From Limnohabitans_A sp048020265 (GTDB lineage Bacteria; Pseudomonadota; Gammaproteobacteria; Burkholderiales; Burkholderiaceae_C), in assembly GCF_048020265.1 (NCBI RefSeq), contig NZ_CP171843.1, forward strand, positions 2,542,001-2,606,000: 64,000 bases of DNA, in the 5' to 3' direction. The notes under the pieces are model-generated. The model saw only the letters and a program-made list of their open reading frames with translations. It made no database searches and was not told the DNA's origin. The position numbers were made by a program, and so were the translations under genes. This document shows, in pieces, positions 16,904-26,943 of the stretch (position 1 is its first letter; the number at the start of each line of letters is the position of its first letter).

Positions 16904-18060
16904 TGGCCCGAATGCTAACCGAAACCACCCGACGCATGCCTCCCTTGCCCACAGACCGCATGATGCAAACGCCTCCCACCAGCGTCAGCTCCTTCGCGTT
17001 GGACTACCCCTTGGGCGAACAACTGCCGCCTTCAGGCACTGCCCTAGAAGTAGCCCCCGGTGTTTTCTGGCTGCGCATGGGCCTACCCTTTGCCCTGAAC
17101 CACATCAACCTGTGGCTGCTGCGCGACCGTTTGCCCCACCCCACCCAGTCCGGCGTGATGCAAGAAGGCTGGACGGCGGTGGACTGCGGCATCGACAACC
17201 CCGCCACCCGCGAGACCTGGTTGCAGGTGGAGCAACAAGTGCTACAGAGCCTGCCTATTTTGCGCGTGCTGGTCACCCACATGCACCCGGACCACATGGG
17301 CCTGGCCCATTGGCTGTGCGAGCGCTGGCAAGCGCCACTGTGGATGAGCACCAGCGAATACCAGTCGGCCATGCTCGCCAGCCATGGCCTGTCCAACTTT
17401 GGGGGTGAGGCCACGGTGGCATTTTTTGCAGCGCACGGCTGGCACCAGGCCGAAGAGTTGGCGGTGGTGAAGTCGCGTGCGAACTACTACCCCAGCATGG
17501 TGCCCCTGATACCGCCGACTTATGTGCGGCTGATGGCCGGTATGCCAGTGACCATTGGCGAGCGGGTCTGGCAATGCATCAGCGGCTTTGGCCATTCGCC
17601 TGAACACATGGCCCTGCACGACGCGCAAAACCAGTTGCTGATCAGCGGCGATATGCTGCTGCCCTCGATTTCGACCAACATCAGCGTGTACGCGATGGAG
17701 CCCGACAGCAACCCGCTGCAGCTGTTTCTGGATTCGCTGGACAAGATGGTGCACCTGAGCGACGAAACACTGGTCTTGCCCTCGCACGGGCGACCATTCA
17801 GGGGCGCGTCGACCCGTATTGCACAACTGCGCACCCACCACCAAGAACGCCTGAGCGAATTGCTGGCCACCTGCACCGGACAAGCCCGGTGTGCGCATGA
17901 ACTTTTGCCCGTGCTGTTCAAGCGCGCGCTGGATGTGCACCAGACCACCTTTGCCATGGGCGAAGCCGTGGCCCACCTGAACCTGCTGTGGCTGTCAGGC
18001 CAGCTGCAACGCCGCCGAGGTGCAGACGGCATAGAGCGCTTCAGCCGCCCAGCGGCGTGA
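16903..18060 (+). CDS. MBL-fold metallo-hydrolase, probably in the LiuR regulon
   Basis: A 385-residue metallo-beta-lactamase-fold protein if started at the ATG at 16903. Metal-binding motif THMHPDHMG has His126, His128, Asp130 and His131. Later ligands lie in FGHSPEHMAL, SGDMLLPS and LPSHGRPFRG. A C-terminal helical part (about residues 300-385) resembles the extra winged-helix-like domain of LACTB2/glyoxalase II relatives. The start is uncertain: ATGs at 16912, 16936, 16960 and 16963 are possible, and none has a good ribosome site. The 16903 codon abuts the operator, so a later start would fit a promoter there. Substrate unknown; a thioester is plausible from context. Confidence 0.75.
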   Translation: MARMLTETTRRMPPLPTDRMMQTPPTSVSSFALDYPLGEQLPPSGTALEVAPGVFWLRMGLPFALNHINLWLLRDRLPHPTQSGVMQEGWTAVDCGIDNPATRETWLQVEQQVLQSLPILRVLVTHMHPDHMGLAHWLCERWQAPLWMSTSEYQSAMLASHGLSNFGGEATVAFFAAHGWHQAEELAVVKSRANYYPSMVPLIPPTYVRLMAGMPVTIGERVWQCISGFGHSPEHMALHDAQNQLLISGDMLLPSISTNISVYAMEPDSNPLQLFLDSLDKMVHLSDETLVLPSHGRPFRGASTRIAQLRTHHQERLSELLATCTGQARCAHELLPVLFKRALDVHQTTFAMGEAVAHLNLLWLSGQLQRRRGADGIERFSRPAA

Positions 18061-18100
18061 AACGATCAAAGGCCAGGCCCAAGCCCAGCACGACCTGGCA

Positions 18101-21100
18101 CTAGCCCGACCCCGACCCCGACCCCGACCCCGGCGCCGGCGCCGGCGCCGGCAACCGCATAGGCGCCTGAACGACCACCGTGTGCAACGCTCCGTCGTCT
18201 TGCAGTGGCAAGCGGGGCCCATCCTGGGGCAAGCCGTCCAGCACCACCCGCACCGCCAGGCCGTCCGCCACCTGCTGCACGTCGATGGCATACACCGTGT
18301 GCCCCCAGCGGTAGTCCAGCGCAAAGCCAGGCCAATCCGCAGGCAGGCAGGGCGCGAAGTGCAGCGACGCGCCTTGTCGCGTGACGCCCAGCAAAGACTC
18401 CAAGATCAGACGGTACATCCAGCTGGCCGAACCGGTGTACCAGCTCCAGCCACCACGCCCTTCGTGCGGCGTGACCGCATACACGTCGGCCGCCACCACA
18501 TAGGGCTCCACCTGGTAGCGCGCCACTTGCTCGGGCGTGCGGCCGTGGTGCACCGGATTGATCAGGTCAAAGCACGCCCAGGCCCAGCGCGCATCGCCTT
18601 GCATGGCGAACGCCATCACGGCCCAGATGGCGGCGTGGGTGTACTGACCGCCGTTTTCCCGCACGCCTGGCAAATACCCTTTGATGTAACCCGGCTCCAG
18701 CGCCGAGCGGTCAAACGGCGGGGTCAGCAACTGAATCAGTCCCAGCTCAGGGCGCACCAGGCGTGTTTGTAACGCATGCAGGGCGCTGTGCTTGCGCGTG
18801 GCCTCACCGGCGCCTGACAACACGGCCCAGCTCTGGGTCACAGAATCGATCTGACATTCGTCGTTGCTGGCAGAGCCCAGTGGTGTGCCATCGTCGAAAT
18901 AAGCGCGCCGATACCAGGCACCATCCCAGCCATGCTGATCGATCGCCTGGCGCAGCCGTTCGGCCTCGGCCAGGCACTCGTTGGCAAACGCTTCGTCGCC
19001 GAAAGCCTGCGCCAGCGGGCTGAATTTCTGCAGCGTATCGAACAGGAAAAAGGCCAGCCAAATGCTCTCGCCCTGGCCTTTGAAACCCACCAGGTTCATG
19101 CCGTCGTTCCAGTCGCCCGAGCCCATCAAGGGCAAACCGTGCACGCCTTTGCGCAGGCCATTTCGGATGGCGCGCACGCAGTGCTCGTAGAGCGAGGCGC
19201 GGTCCTCGCTCACGCTGGGCAGGTCGTAATACGAGTCTTCTTCGGGGTGGAGGGCACGACCTTCCAAAAAAGGCGCACTTTCCTGCAGCACTTGGGCGTC
19301 ACCGGTCGCCAGCACATAACGGCAGGTGGCCTGAACCAGCCACAGGTAATCGTCCGAACATTGCGTGCGCACCCCCCGGCCTTGCGGCGGGTGCCACCAG
19401 TGCTGCACATCGCCCTCGCGGAACTGGCGCGCCGCGCAAAGCATCAAATGCGCCCTCAGCAACTGGGGCGCCGCATGGACCAAGGCCATGGTGTCCTGCA
19501 ATTGATCGCGGAAACCAAAAGCGCCGCCCGATTGGTAAAAACCGGTGCGCGCCCACAAGCGGCACGCCAGCGTCTGGTACAGCAGCCAGCCATTGGCCAG
19601 CACATTGAGCGCGGCATCTGGCGTGCGCACCTGCACTCCGCCCACAGTCTGCTGCCAGTGGGCATGCACCGTTTGCAGTGCCGACGACACGGTGTGTGGC
19701 TCGCGCAGATTTTGCACCATCGCTCGGGCATCGTCCTTGCCGCGCCGCCCGGCCGAGCCCAGCCGGAAGACCAGCACACGATCCTGGCCATCGGCCAGCT
19801 CGAAAGGCACCTGCACCGCCGCGCAAGGGTCAAGCCCCGAACCCACGCGGTTAGACAAGGCCACCCGCTGCATGGCCGCCGGCTGGCGCAAGGAACCATT
19901 GCGCCCTAAAAACTCGCGCCGGTCGCCGGTCACGCTCACCCCGTGGGCAAGGGTGGCGCCGTCCGCATCGAAGAAAGCCGTGCGGTCGCCAAATTCTGGG
20001 TGGTAAGGGTTGCGCGCCAAAATCGCCCCACTCTGGGGATCGATCTCGGTGCTCACATGCATGGCTGACTTGGACGGCACATCGCCCAGCACCCATTCCA
20101 CATAGCCGGTGGCCGAGAGTTTTCGGCTGCGCCCGGACAGGTTGCGCACCCGCAATTGAGAGAACTTGATCGCCGCCTCCACATCCACAAACACCGTGAG
20201 TTCGCTCTCGATGCCGTCTTGAGTGTGCTCGAACACGCTGTAGCCAAAGCCATGGCGCGTGACGTGCAGGCCATCACCGCCACACGGCAAGGCGGTCGGT
20301 GACCAGAAGGCGCCGGACAACTCGTCGCGCAGGTAAATCGCCTCACCCGGCGTATCGCTCACGGGGTCGTTGTGCCAGGGCGTGTAGCGAAACTCGTGCG
20401 CGTTTTCGCTCCAGGTGTAGGCGCTGCCACTTTCCGAGATGACGGTGCCAAACCGGGCATTGGCGATCACATTGACCCAGGGCAGCGGCGTGCCTTGCTG
20501 CACCACACCGGCCAGCACCGCACTGCGGATGACGTATTCGCGGCCATCGGCAGAAAAGCCCCCCAGACCATTGAAAAACTGCAAAGGCACCGCGTCATGC
20601 CTTACCACGGGGGCCGCGACGGCAAGCGCACCGCCTGAGACGGGCAAGAAGGGGCCGGGCATGGTGCGCGCCTGGCGGGCCAGGTGGCGGCTGGCCTGGT
20701 TGCGCAGCGTGCCCTCGGTGTCGGTGATGACGATGCGGGCCACGGCTTGGAACAAGGCCCGGTCTTCGGCCGGCATGTGTTCGGACGAGCGCACAAAAAC
20801 ACCGCCAGGCCGCTCGCTCAGGTTGGCCTTGGAGTCGGCCGCGATCAGGTCCATGATCTGCTCCTGCAAGGCTTGGCGGTAGCCGGCATGGTCTTCGTTC
20901 CAGATCACCAAATCGACCGCCAAACCCTTGAGGCGCCAGTAAGCCAGGGCCTGCACCAGCTGGCGCACCAGCTCGATGTTGTCCACGCTGCGAATTTGCA
21001 GCAGCACAATGGGCAAATCGCCCGACACCCCATAGCCCCACAAACCGGACTGGCCACGCCGGTTGTGCGCCAGCACCGTGGCCTGCGCGCGTTGCACCGG

Positions 21101-24100
21101 GTTGAGGTAAATCACCGAGCTGGCCAGCCGCTCGAACAGCTGCGCGTCAGCCTCGGACGCGTTGATTTGCTGCAGGTTGACCCAGGCGTGGGTGGTGGCC
21201 AAATCGAACACACGGTCGGCCAGGTGCACGTCGCGGTATTTGTCGACCAGATCCAGCGCTTGACTGCGGGACTCGGCCACGCCCGTCACCATGTCGACCT
21301 TCACGGTTTGCTGCGGCAGCAAGGTAATGCGCTGGCGGATGGCCACGATCGGGTCCAGCACCGGGCCTTGCGAATCGGTCAGCAACGCCCCAGCATGCAT
21401 CGCTTGCGGATCGTCCAAAGAACGAGTGCGACCAATGAAGGCCATGCGGTCCGTTTCGAAGGACATGCTGGACGTCTCGGCCCCGTGCACCACCATCAGA
21501 TGGAACAACCAGAGCGAGGGCTCGGACGCCGAGCGCGGACGGCGGTGGCAAAGAAGCGCCTGGCGCTCGCGCACGATCTCGGTCTGCACAAACAGCTTGC
21601 TGAAGGCCGGGTGCAAGGTGTCGCCCGCGCCGGGCGCCAGCACCACCTCGGCATAGCTGGTGATCTCGAGGGTGCGGCGGGTGCGGCTGCGGTTGGTGAT
21701 GTGGGTGCGGCGCAGCTCGATGTCATCCTCGGGCGAAACCACCATTTCGGTGTGCGTCTCAAAACCGTGGTCACGCCGGCGGAACTCGGCGCGGCCTTCG
21801 GTGAAGATGGCTTCGTAGCTGTCGCTTTTTTGCAGTGTAGGCTGGTGCGTGGCCGACCAGAACTGGCCACTGCTCACATCGCGCAAATAGCAAAACGACC
21901 CCCAGTTGTCGCGCGTGGCGTCTTCGCGCCAGCGGGTAATGGCCAGGTCTTTCCAGCGGCTGTAACCAGCACCCGACTGACTCACCATGACGTGGTAGCG
22001 GCCATTGGACAACAGGTGCACCTCGGGCGTGGCATCGGGCTTGTGCAGCACGCGCAGCGGGCTGGTCTGGCCCAGGGTGCTGCTGCGCACATCGGGCAGC
22101 TCGGGCACGCGGGTGAAGAACACTGCGGCCTTCGGAATGCGCTCTTGCAGCAGCAGCGTGGTGGCCTGAAACTGGGGGTCGCTGACAAAACGTTTTTGCA
22201 TCGGCTCGTCCAGCAGCACCGAAGTCAAGGCCAGCAAGCTCATGCCCTGGTGGTGCGCCATGTAAGAGCGCACCACGGCACCCGTTTGCCCACGGGGCAA
22301 GCGCGCCGGGGTATAGTCGATGGCTTCAAACAGGCCGCAAGCGCCCAGCAGGCCGTCCTGCACCAAGCGCTGCAAATTGCGGCAGGCGGCATCGGGCCGC
22401 ACCATCAAGGCCAGCGCCGAGGCATAAGGGGCCACCACCAGGTCTTCGGTCAGGCCGCGTTTGAGGCCCAACCCAGGCACACCAAAGGCGCGGTACTGGT
22501 AGTTGAGCGCCGCGTCCACCGTGTTGTAGCCCGACTCTGAAATGCCCCAAGGCACGTCGTGTTGCTCGCCGTAATCGATTTGCGCCTGCACCACCGCCAG
22601 GCCTGTCTGTGCCAGCAAGGTGTTGGCATAGCTGGGCATGACCAGATTGGGCATCAGATACTCGAACATCGAGCCGCTCCAGGACAACAAAGCCGTGCTC
22701 TGCCCCGCGGTGGTCAGCAGCCGCCCTAGGGCGAACCAGTTGTCTTGAGGCACCGCGCCTTGGGCAATCGCCACAAAGCTGCACAAGCGCGCCTCGCTGG
22801 CCAACAAGTCGTAGTGGCCGCTGTCCAGGCGGTGTTCGTCCACGTTGTAACCCACGGCCATCAAGTGGCGTTGGGGGTTGTACAAAAAACTGTAATCGGC
22901 TTGCGCCAGCGCAGCGGCTTGCTGGGCCAACTGGTTGAGCTGCGCCATGCGCGCTTGCGCGGGGGCACTGCCCTCGTTGGCCAAGGCCCGCAAACTTGGG
23001 ACATCCTGCCGCGCCCCCGGCGCCAGGCCGAGTGGCTGAAGCCACAAGAGATCGGCTTGCTGTTCACGGCACTGGGCGAGCAGCGCTTGCACCCAGGGAT
23101 AGAGCAAGGCATCGGCCACCGCCTGGCTGTCCTGTAGGCGCAGCAAGCTGGCGCACAAAGCTTCGATGCTGGCCAGCGCTTGCAGCGCATCTTGCAGTGT
23201 GCAAGGCGGCACGGCGCAGACGGCCTCCACCCGGTCGGTCAAATGCGCCACCACCTGACGCAAAGGCGCATCGGCCTGCTGCGACAAAGCCTGCTGGAGA
23301 TTGCCCAGCACATCGAGCAAGCCCTCAAACAGGCGCGCGTGCACGATGGGCTGATCGGCCAGCGCGAGCAAAGCCGGACGCAAGGTCAACAAGTGGCCTG
23401 CCAGATTGCCACTGTCCACCGACGACACATAGCGCGGCATGAGTGGCGCCAAGGTCAGCGTGTCGTACCAGTTGAAAAAATGGCCGGCGTGGCGCTCCAG
23501 ACGCTGCATGCTTTGCAGACCGTGGTCGCAGCGCGCCAGCAAAGCCCCTGCGCTGATGTAGCCCAGGTCATGCGCCGACACATTGGCCAGCAGCGACAGA
23601 CCCATATTGGTCGGCGAGGTGCGGTGGGCCAGCACCGCCACAGGGTGCTCTTGGTAGTTGTCGGGCGGCAGCCAGTGGTCTTGTGCGGTCACGTACTGTT
23701 CGAAAAACACCCAGGTACGCCGGGCCAGACGGCGCAGGAATTGGGTTTGGTTGGGGCTGAGTCGCTCACGGCGCGGGGGCAAGGGCCGGCTGATCCACCA
23801 GGCCAGCAGTGGCGCAGCGCACCACCACATCAGCACCGGCCAGGCCAGCGCCAGCGTGGCCGGCTGCAGAACCCAGAGCGTCAGCCCCGTGGCCCAGGCC
23901 AGCAAAGGGGCCGATGCCATTTGCCAGATGCTGCGCAGCAGGTCGCGCCAGCCGCCGGGCGGGCAGCGCGCTGCCTGGGCGCTTTCCGTCTCTTGCAGGG
24001 TGTCGGTGGCCTGCCACTCCAGCAAACGGCGGCGCGTGAGCAGCAAACGCACATGGGTGCGGGCCATCGCACTCAGGCTGTACCAGGCTTCGTGTGGCAG

Positions 24101-26848
24101 CAGCGCCAGCGCCAGGGCGGCCTGTGCCAGGTGCTCCCACAACACTTGCAGCACACTGCGCACATGCAAGCGCCAAGGCAGTTCAGCCGGTTTGCGCACC
24201 AGGCCCACGGCACTGGTGAGCGCTGGCACCAGCAGCAGGCTCAGCACACCCAGCGTCAAAAGCCCTGGCTGCGCCAACTGCGTCCAGCCCAGCAGCAGCA
24301 AAACCAGCAGGCTCAGGGCCACCAGGCTGCGGCGCAGGTTGTCCAGGATTTTCCATTGCGACAGCAGACTGAGCGGGTTTTTCAAACGCCGCCCGCTCGG
24401 GCCCGGCACCCGCGAAAACAACCACGACGCGATTTGCCAGTCCCCACGTATCCAGCGCATGCGGCGTTTGACGTCGCTGTCGTAGCGGGCCGGGTAATCG
24501 TCGTAGAGCTGCACATCGCTGATCAAACCCGAACGGACATAACAGCCTTCCAGCAGGTCGTGGCTGAGGATGCGGTTTTCCGGAAAACGCTGGTGCAATG
24601 CGGCCTCAAAGGCGTCCACATCGTAAATGCCTTTGCCGATGAACGAGCCCTCTTGAAACAGATCCTGGTACACATCCGACACAGCACGGGTGTACGGGTC
24701 GACCCCCGCCTCGCTGCCCATCAGCCGTGCATAGCGCGAGCGGTTGGTGCTTTGCAGGCTCACCGCCATGCGTGGCTGCAAGATGCCATAGCCCGACTTG
24801 ACGCAACGGCTGACCGGGTCGAGCCGCGGCTGGTTCAGCGGATGGGCCAAGGTGGCCGCCAGCTTGCGCGCGGTGTCACGTTGCAACTGGGTGTCGGTGT
24901 CCAGCGTGATCACGTAACGCACCTGCTGCAAGGGCGCCGTATGGCCCACCACTTTCAAAAAGCCGGCATCGGCTTGGCCGCGCAGCAAAGCATTCAGCGC
25001 ACCAAGCTTGCCGCGCTTGCGTTCATAACCCATCCACATCCGCTCTTGCGGGTTCCACAGGCGCGGGCGGTGGAACAGGAAAAATGTGTCTTGCCCCACC
25101 CCAGGGTATTGCCGGTTGAGCGCGTCGATGCCTTCACTGGCCAGCGCCAGCAAGGCGGCATCGCCTTCGCAGTGCTCGGTGGGCGCATCGGCCCAGTCGG
25201 TCAGCAGACCAAAGTGCAGGTGCGGGTCCTGGTTAGCCAAAAAGCGCACCTCCAGCGCTTCGACCAACGCGTGCACGCCGGCCGGGCTGGTCAGCATGCT
25301 GGGCACCACCACCAAGGTGCGCGCCTCAGGCACCATGCCGGCAGAAAAGTCCAGGCGCGGCAACACCTTCGGCCTGACCCACTGGCACACGGCCCAGTTC
25401 ACCAGCGTCACAGCCAGTTGGCTGGTGGCCAGCAAGGCGGCCACCCCCATCACCAACCACTGCCAACGTGTCAGACCTTGCCCCCGTGCAGCCGGCAGCA
25501 GCACCGCACTGGCCAGCACCGTCAACCAAGCGATGGCGCCCAAGTACAGCGGCACAGGCACCGTGCGGGCCCAGCGTTGCAGCAACACCTGCCAGCCGTA
25601 CTGCACCTGTGCGGCGCGCTCCAAAAGTGTCCGTCCGTCACCCACCAGGTAATAGCCCACATGGTCCATGGCGTCAGGCGTCGAAGCGGCCGGGTTGATC
25701 GGCTGCGCCTGGTGGATGCGGACCGATTGGCGCGCCAGCTGCACGGCATGGCGCGCCACCTCGGATTCGGTCAGAGCACTGTGGCGGGCGATGCGCTCGA
25801 CCACGTGGCGGTAGCTATCGCGTGTGCCGAAATCCATGCGTGCATACACGCCTGCGGGGTCTTCGCGCAGTTGACGCTCCACACCGCTCATGGCTTCGAC
25901 AAAGTCGCGCCAGTCTGTGGCACTGAGCAGGCGCAGGCTGGCGATGCTGTTGCTGATGCACACCTGGTTGATCGCTTGGCCCTGGGTTTCAAAATGCACC
26001 ATCTGCTCGATCGTCTGGTCCACCTCCGACAGGCGCTGCGCAATCCAGCTCAAGGGCAAGGCCAGGGCAGTGCTGTGACCTTGCAAACGACGTGCCAACT
26101 CGGCCACAAAGGTATGCCCCAGCGTGGGGGTGTCGCGTGCCATGTCCGAGATCACCAGGATCAGACTTTTCGGGTCGTGTTCGGCCACCTGCAGCATCTG
26201 CTCGGCCCACACGCTGGCGCGGTTACGCTCGACCATGCTTTGCGCCTCACGCACCCCGATGCGGCGCAGGTTTTCGATCAACGCCAGACGCAGCATGATG
26301 GGAATGGCCCACAGCTCGCCCAGTGTCAACTCGGACACGCACTGGTAAGCCGCGACGAAGCGGGTCAGGTTTTCGGGATCGATGCGCCCGTCACCGTGGG
26401 CGATCACCTCCAGCGCAATGTCATAGACCCGCGCCAAGCCCCGGGATGGACCATTGGCCAACACCGGCAGCGCACGGCCATAGCGTTTAGACAAGTGGGC
26501 GCGCGCGGTGAAGATCTGCTCTTCAATCAGGTAAAAGTTGTCCAGCAGCCACTCGCTGGCCGGCGTGATGCGCCTGTTCAAACCCACCGACTCCAGCAAC
26601 TGGGTACACGCCGATTGCAGCATCTCCTCGTTGTCTTCCAGGCGCAGCAGCAAGGTGTCGTGACCCGACTCGGCACTCAGGTGGTGCGTTTGTGCCAGGG
26701 TCTTGCCATGGCGCGCCATCTGCTCGGCACTGAACAGCTCGGCGCGCAAGGGCACATCCACAGCGCTCAGGCGCGGCGGGTTAGCTCGAAACACATGGGG
26801 CGGCAGGGCGCGCAGCAAAGCCGCACGCAAAGACTGGAGGCGTTGCAT
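18101..26848 (-). CDS. ndvB: Cyclic beta-1,2-glucan synthase, NdvB/ChvB type (giant protein)
   Basis: A 2915-residue inner-membrane enzyme expected to make, cyclise and trim beta-1,2-glucan from UDP-glucose. Parts in order: an N-terminal region; hydrophobic segments near 425-500; a GT84/GT2-like catalytic region with VVVPSMLTS near 510, the acidic LDTDTQL near 646 and RMRWIRGDWQ near 795; further membrane segments near 840-1010; a glycoamylase-like domain beginning near 1033 and including WGISESGYNTVD near 1434; beta-rich domains; and a C-terminal GH94 phosphorylase domain with GSGDWNDGM near 2579. The size fits NdvB/ChvB. The last 17 residues are a Pro-Ala then Gly-Ser repeat from microsatellite DNA. 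The ATG at 26848 has only a weak ribosome site. Exact glucan linkage is inferred from family. Confidence 0.9.
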   Translation of the reverse strand: MQRLQSLRAALLRALPPHVFRANPPRLSAVDVPLRAELFSAEQMARHGKTLAQTHHLSAESGHDTLLLRLEDNEEMLQSACTQLLESVGLNRRITPASEWLLDNFYLIEEQIFTARAHLSKRYGRALPVLANGPSRGLARVYDIALEVIAHGDGRIDPENLTRFVAAYQCVSELTLGELWAIPIMLRLALIENLRRIGVREAQSMVERNRASVWAEQMLQVAEHDPKSLILVISDMARDTPTLGHTFVAELARRLQGHSTALALPLSWIAQRLSEVDQTIEQMVHFETQGQAINQVCISNSIASLRLLSATDWRDFVEAMSGVERQLREDPAGVYARMDFGTRDSYRHVVERIARHSALTESEVARHAVQLARQSVRIHQAQPINPAASTPDAMDHVGYYLVGDGRTLLERAAQVQYGWQVLLQRWARTVPVPLYLGAIAWLTVLASAVLLPAARGQGLTRWQWLVMGVAALLATSQLAVTLVNWAVCQWVRPKVLPRLDFSAGMVPEARTLVVVPSMLTSPAGVHALVEALEVRFLANQDPHLHFGLLTDWADAPTEHCEGDAALLALASEGIDALNRQYPGVGQDTFFLFHRPRLWNPQERMWMGYERKRGKLGALNALLRGQADAGFLKVVGHTAPLQQVRYVITLDTDTQLQRDTARKLAATLAHPLNQPRLDPVSRCVKSGYGILQPRMAVSLQSTNRSRYARLMGSEAGVDPYTRAVSDVYQDLFQEGSFIGKGIYDVDAFEAALHQRFPENRILSHDLLEGCYVRSGLISDVQLYDDYPARYDSDVKRRMRWIRGDWQIASWLFSRVPGPSGRRLKNPLSLLSQWKILDNLRRSLVALSLLVLLLLGWTQLAQPGLLTLGVLSLLLVPALTSAVGLVRKPAELPWRLHVRSVLQVLWEHLAQAALALALLPHEAWYSLSAMARTHVRLLLTRRRLLEWQATDTLQETESAQAARCPPGGWRDLLRSIWQMASAPLLAWATGLTLWVLQPATLALAWPVLMWWCAAPLLAWWISRPLPPRRERLSPNQTQFLRRLARRTWVFFEQYVTAQDHWLPPDNYQEHPVAVLAHRTSPTNMGLSLLANVSAHDLGYISAGALLARCDHGLQSMQRLERHAGHFFNWYDTLTLAPLMPRYVSSVDSGNLAGHLLTLRPALLALADQPIVHARLFEGLLDVLGNLQQALSQQADAPLRQVVAHLTDRVEAVCAVPPCTLQDALQALASIEALCASLLRLQDSQAVADALLYPWVQALLAQCREQQADLLWLQPLGLAPGARQDVPSLRALANEGSAPAQARMAQLNQLAQQAAALAQADYSFLYNPQRHLMAVGYNVDEHRLDSGHYDLLASEARLCSFVAIAQGAVPQDNWFALGRLLTTAGQSTALLSWSGSMFEYLMPNLVMPSYANTLLAQTGLAVVQAQIDYGEQHDVPWGISESGYNTVDAALNYQYRAFGVPGLGLKRGLTEDLVVAPYASALALMVRPDAACRNLQRLVQDGLLGACGLFEAIDYTPARLPRGQTGAVVRSYMAHHQGMSLLALTSVLLDEPMQKRFVSDPQFQATTLLLQERIPKAAVFFTRVPELPDVRSSTLGQTSPLRVLHKPDATPEVHLLSNGRYHVMVSQSGAGYSRWKDLAITRWREDATRDNWGSFCYLRDVSSGQFWSATHQPTLQKSDSYEAIFTEGRAEFRRRDHGFETHTEMVVSPEDDIELRRTHITNRSRTRRTLEITSYAEVVLAPGAGDTLHPAFSKLFVQTEIVRERQALLCHRRPRSASEPSLWLFHLMVVHGAETSSMSFETDRMAFIGRTRSLDDPQAMHAGALLTDSQGPVLDPIVAIRQRITLLPQQTVKVDMVTGVAESRSQALDLVDKYRDVHLADRVFDLATTHAWVNLQQINASEADAQLFERLASSVIYLNPVQRAQATVLAHNRRGQSGLWGYGVSGDLPIVLLQIRSVDNIELVRQLVQALAYWRLKGLAVDLVIWNEDHAGYRQALQEQIMDLIAADSKANLSERPGGVFVRSSEHMPAEDRALFQAVARIVITDTEGTLRNQASRHLARQARTMPGPFLPVSGGALAVAAPVVRHDAVPLQFFNGLGGFSADGREYVIRSAVLAGVVQQGTPLPWVNVIANARFGTVISESGSAYTWSENAHEFRYTPWHNDPVSDTPGEAIYLRDELSGAFWSPTALPCGGDGLHVTRHGFGYSVFEHTQDGIESELTVFVDVEAAIKFSQLRVRNLSGRSRKLSATGYVEWVLGDVPSKSAMHVSTEIDPQSGAILARNPYHPEFGDRTAFFDADGATLAHGVSVTGDRREFLGRNGSLRQPAAMQRVALSNRVGSGLDPCAAVQVPFELADGQDRVLVFRLGSAGRRGKDDARAMVQNLREPHTVSSALQTVHAHWQQTVGGVQVRTPDAALNVLANGWLLYQTLACRLWARTGFYQSGGAFGFRDQLQDTMALVHAAPQLLRAHLMLCAARQFREGDVQHWWHPPQGRGVRTQCSDDYLWLVQATCRYVLATGDAQVLQESAPFLEGRALHPEEDSYYDLPSVSEDRASLYEHCVRAIRNGLRKGVHGLPLMGSGDWNDGMNLVGFKGQGESIWLAFFLFDTLQKFSPLAQAFGDEAFANECLAEAERLRQAIDQHGWDGAWYRRAYFDDGTPLGSASNDECQIDSVTQSWAVLSGAGEATRKHSALHALQTRLVRPELGLIQLLTPPFDRSALEPGYIKGYLPGVRENGGQYTHAAIWAVMAFAMQGDARWAWACFDLINPVHHGRTPEQVARYQVEPYVVAADVYAVTPHEGRGGWSWYTGSASWMYRLILESLLGVTRQGASLHFAPCLPADWPGFALDYRWGHTVYAIDVQQVADGLAVRVVLDGLPQDGPRLPLQDDGALHTVVVQAPMRLPAPAPAPGSGSGSGSG
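18105..18152. repeat. Two adjacent hexanucleotide tandem repeats at the end of ndvB
   Basis: Four copies of CCCGAC (18105-18128) are followed by about three and a half copies of CGGCGC (18131-18152). On the coding strand they encode the C-terminal (AP)n(GS)n tail just before the TAG at 18101-18103. The unit length keeps the frame, so copy-number change would only lengthen or shorten the tail. Confidence 0.9.
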
Positions 26849-26943
26849 CGATCGGACATTCTTTTGGGACTGTGGGCCAGCTTAGGTGGACACCCTGGCT
26901 CCGGTCTGCGCGCCAGACCACGCTGGCCCTTGCGGACACGCCA

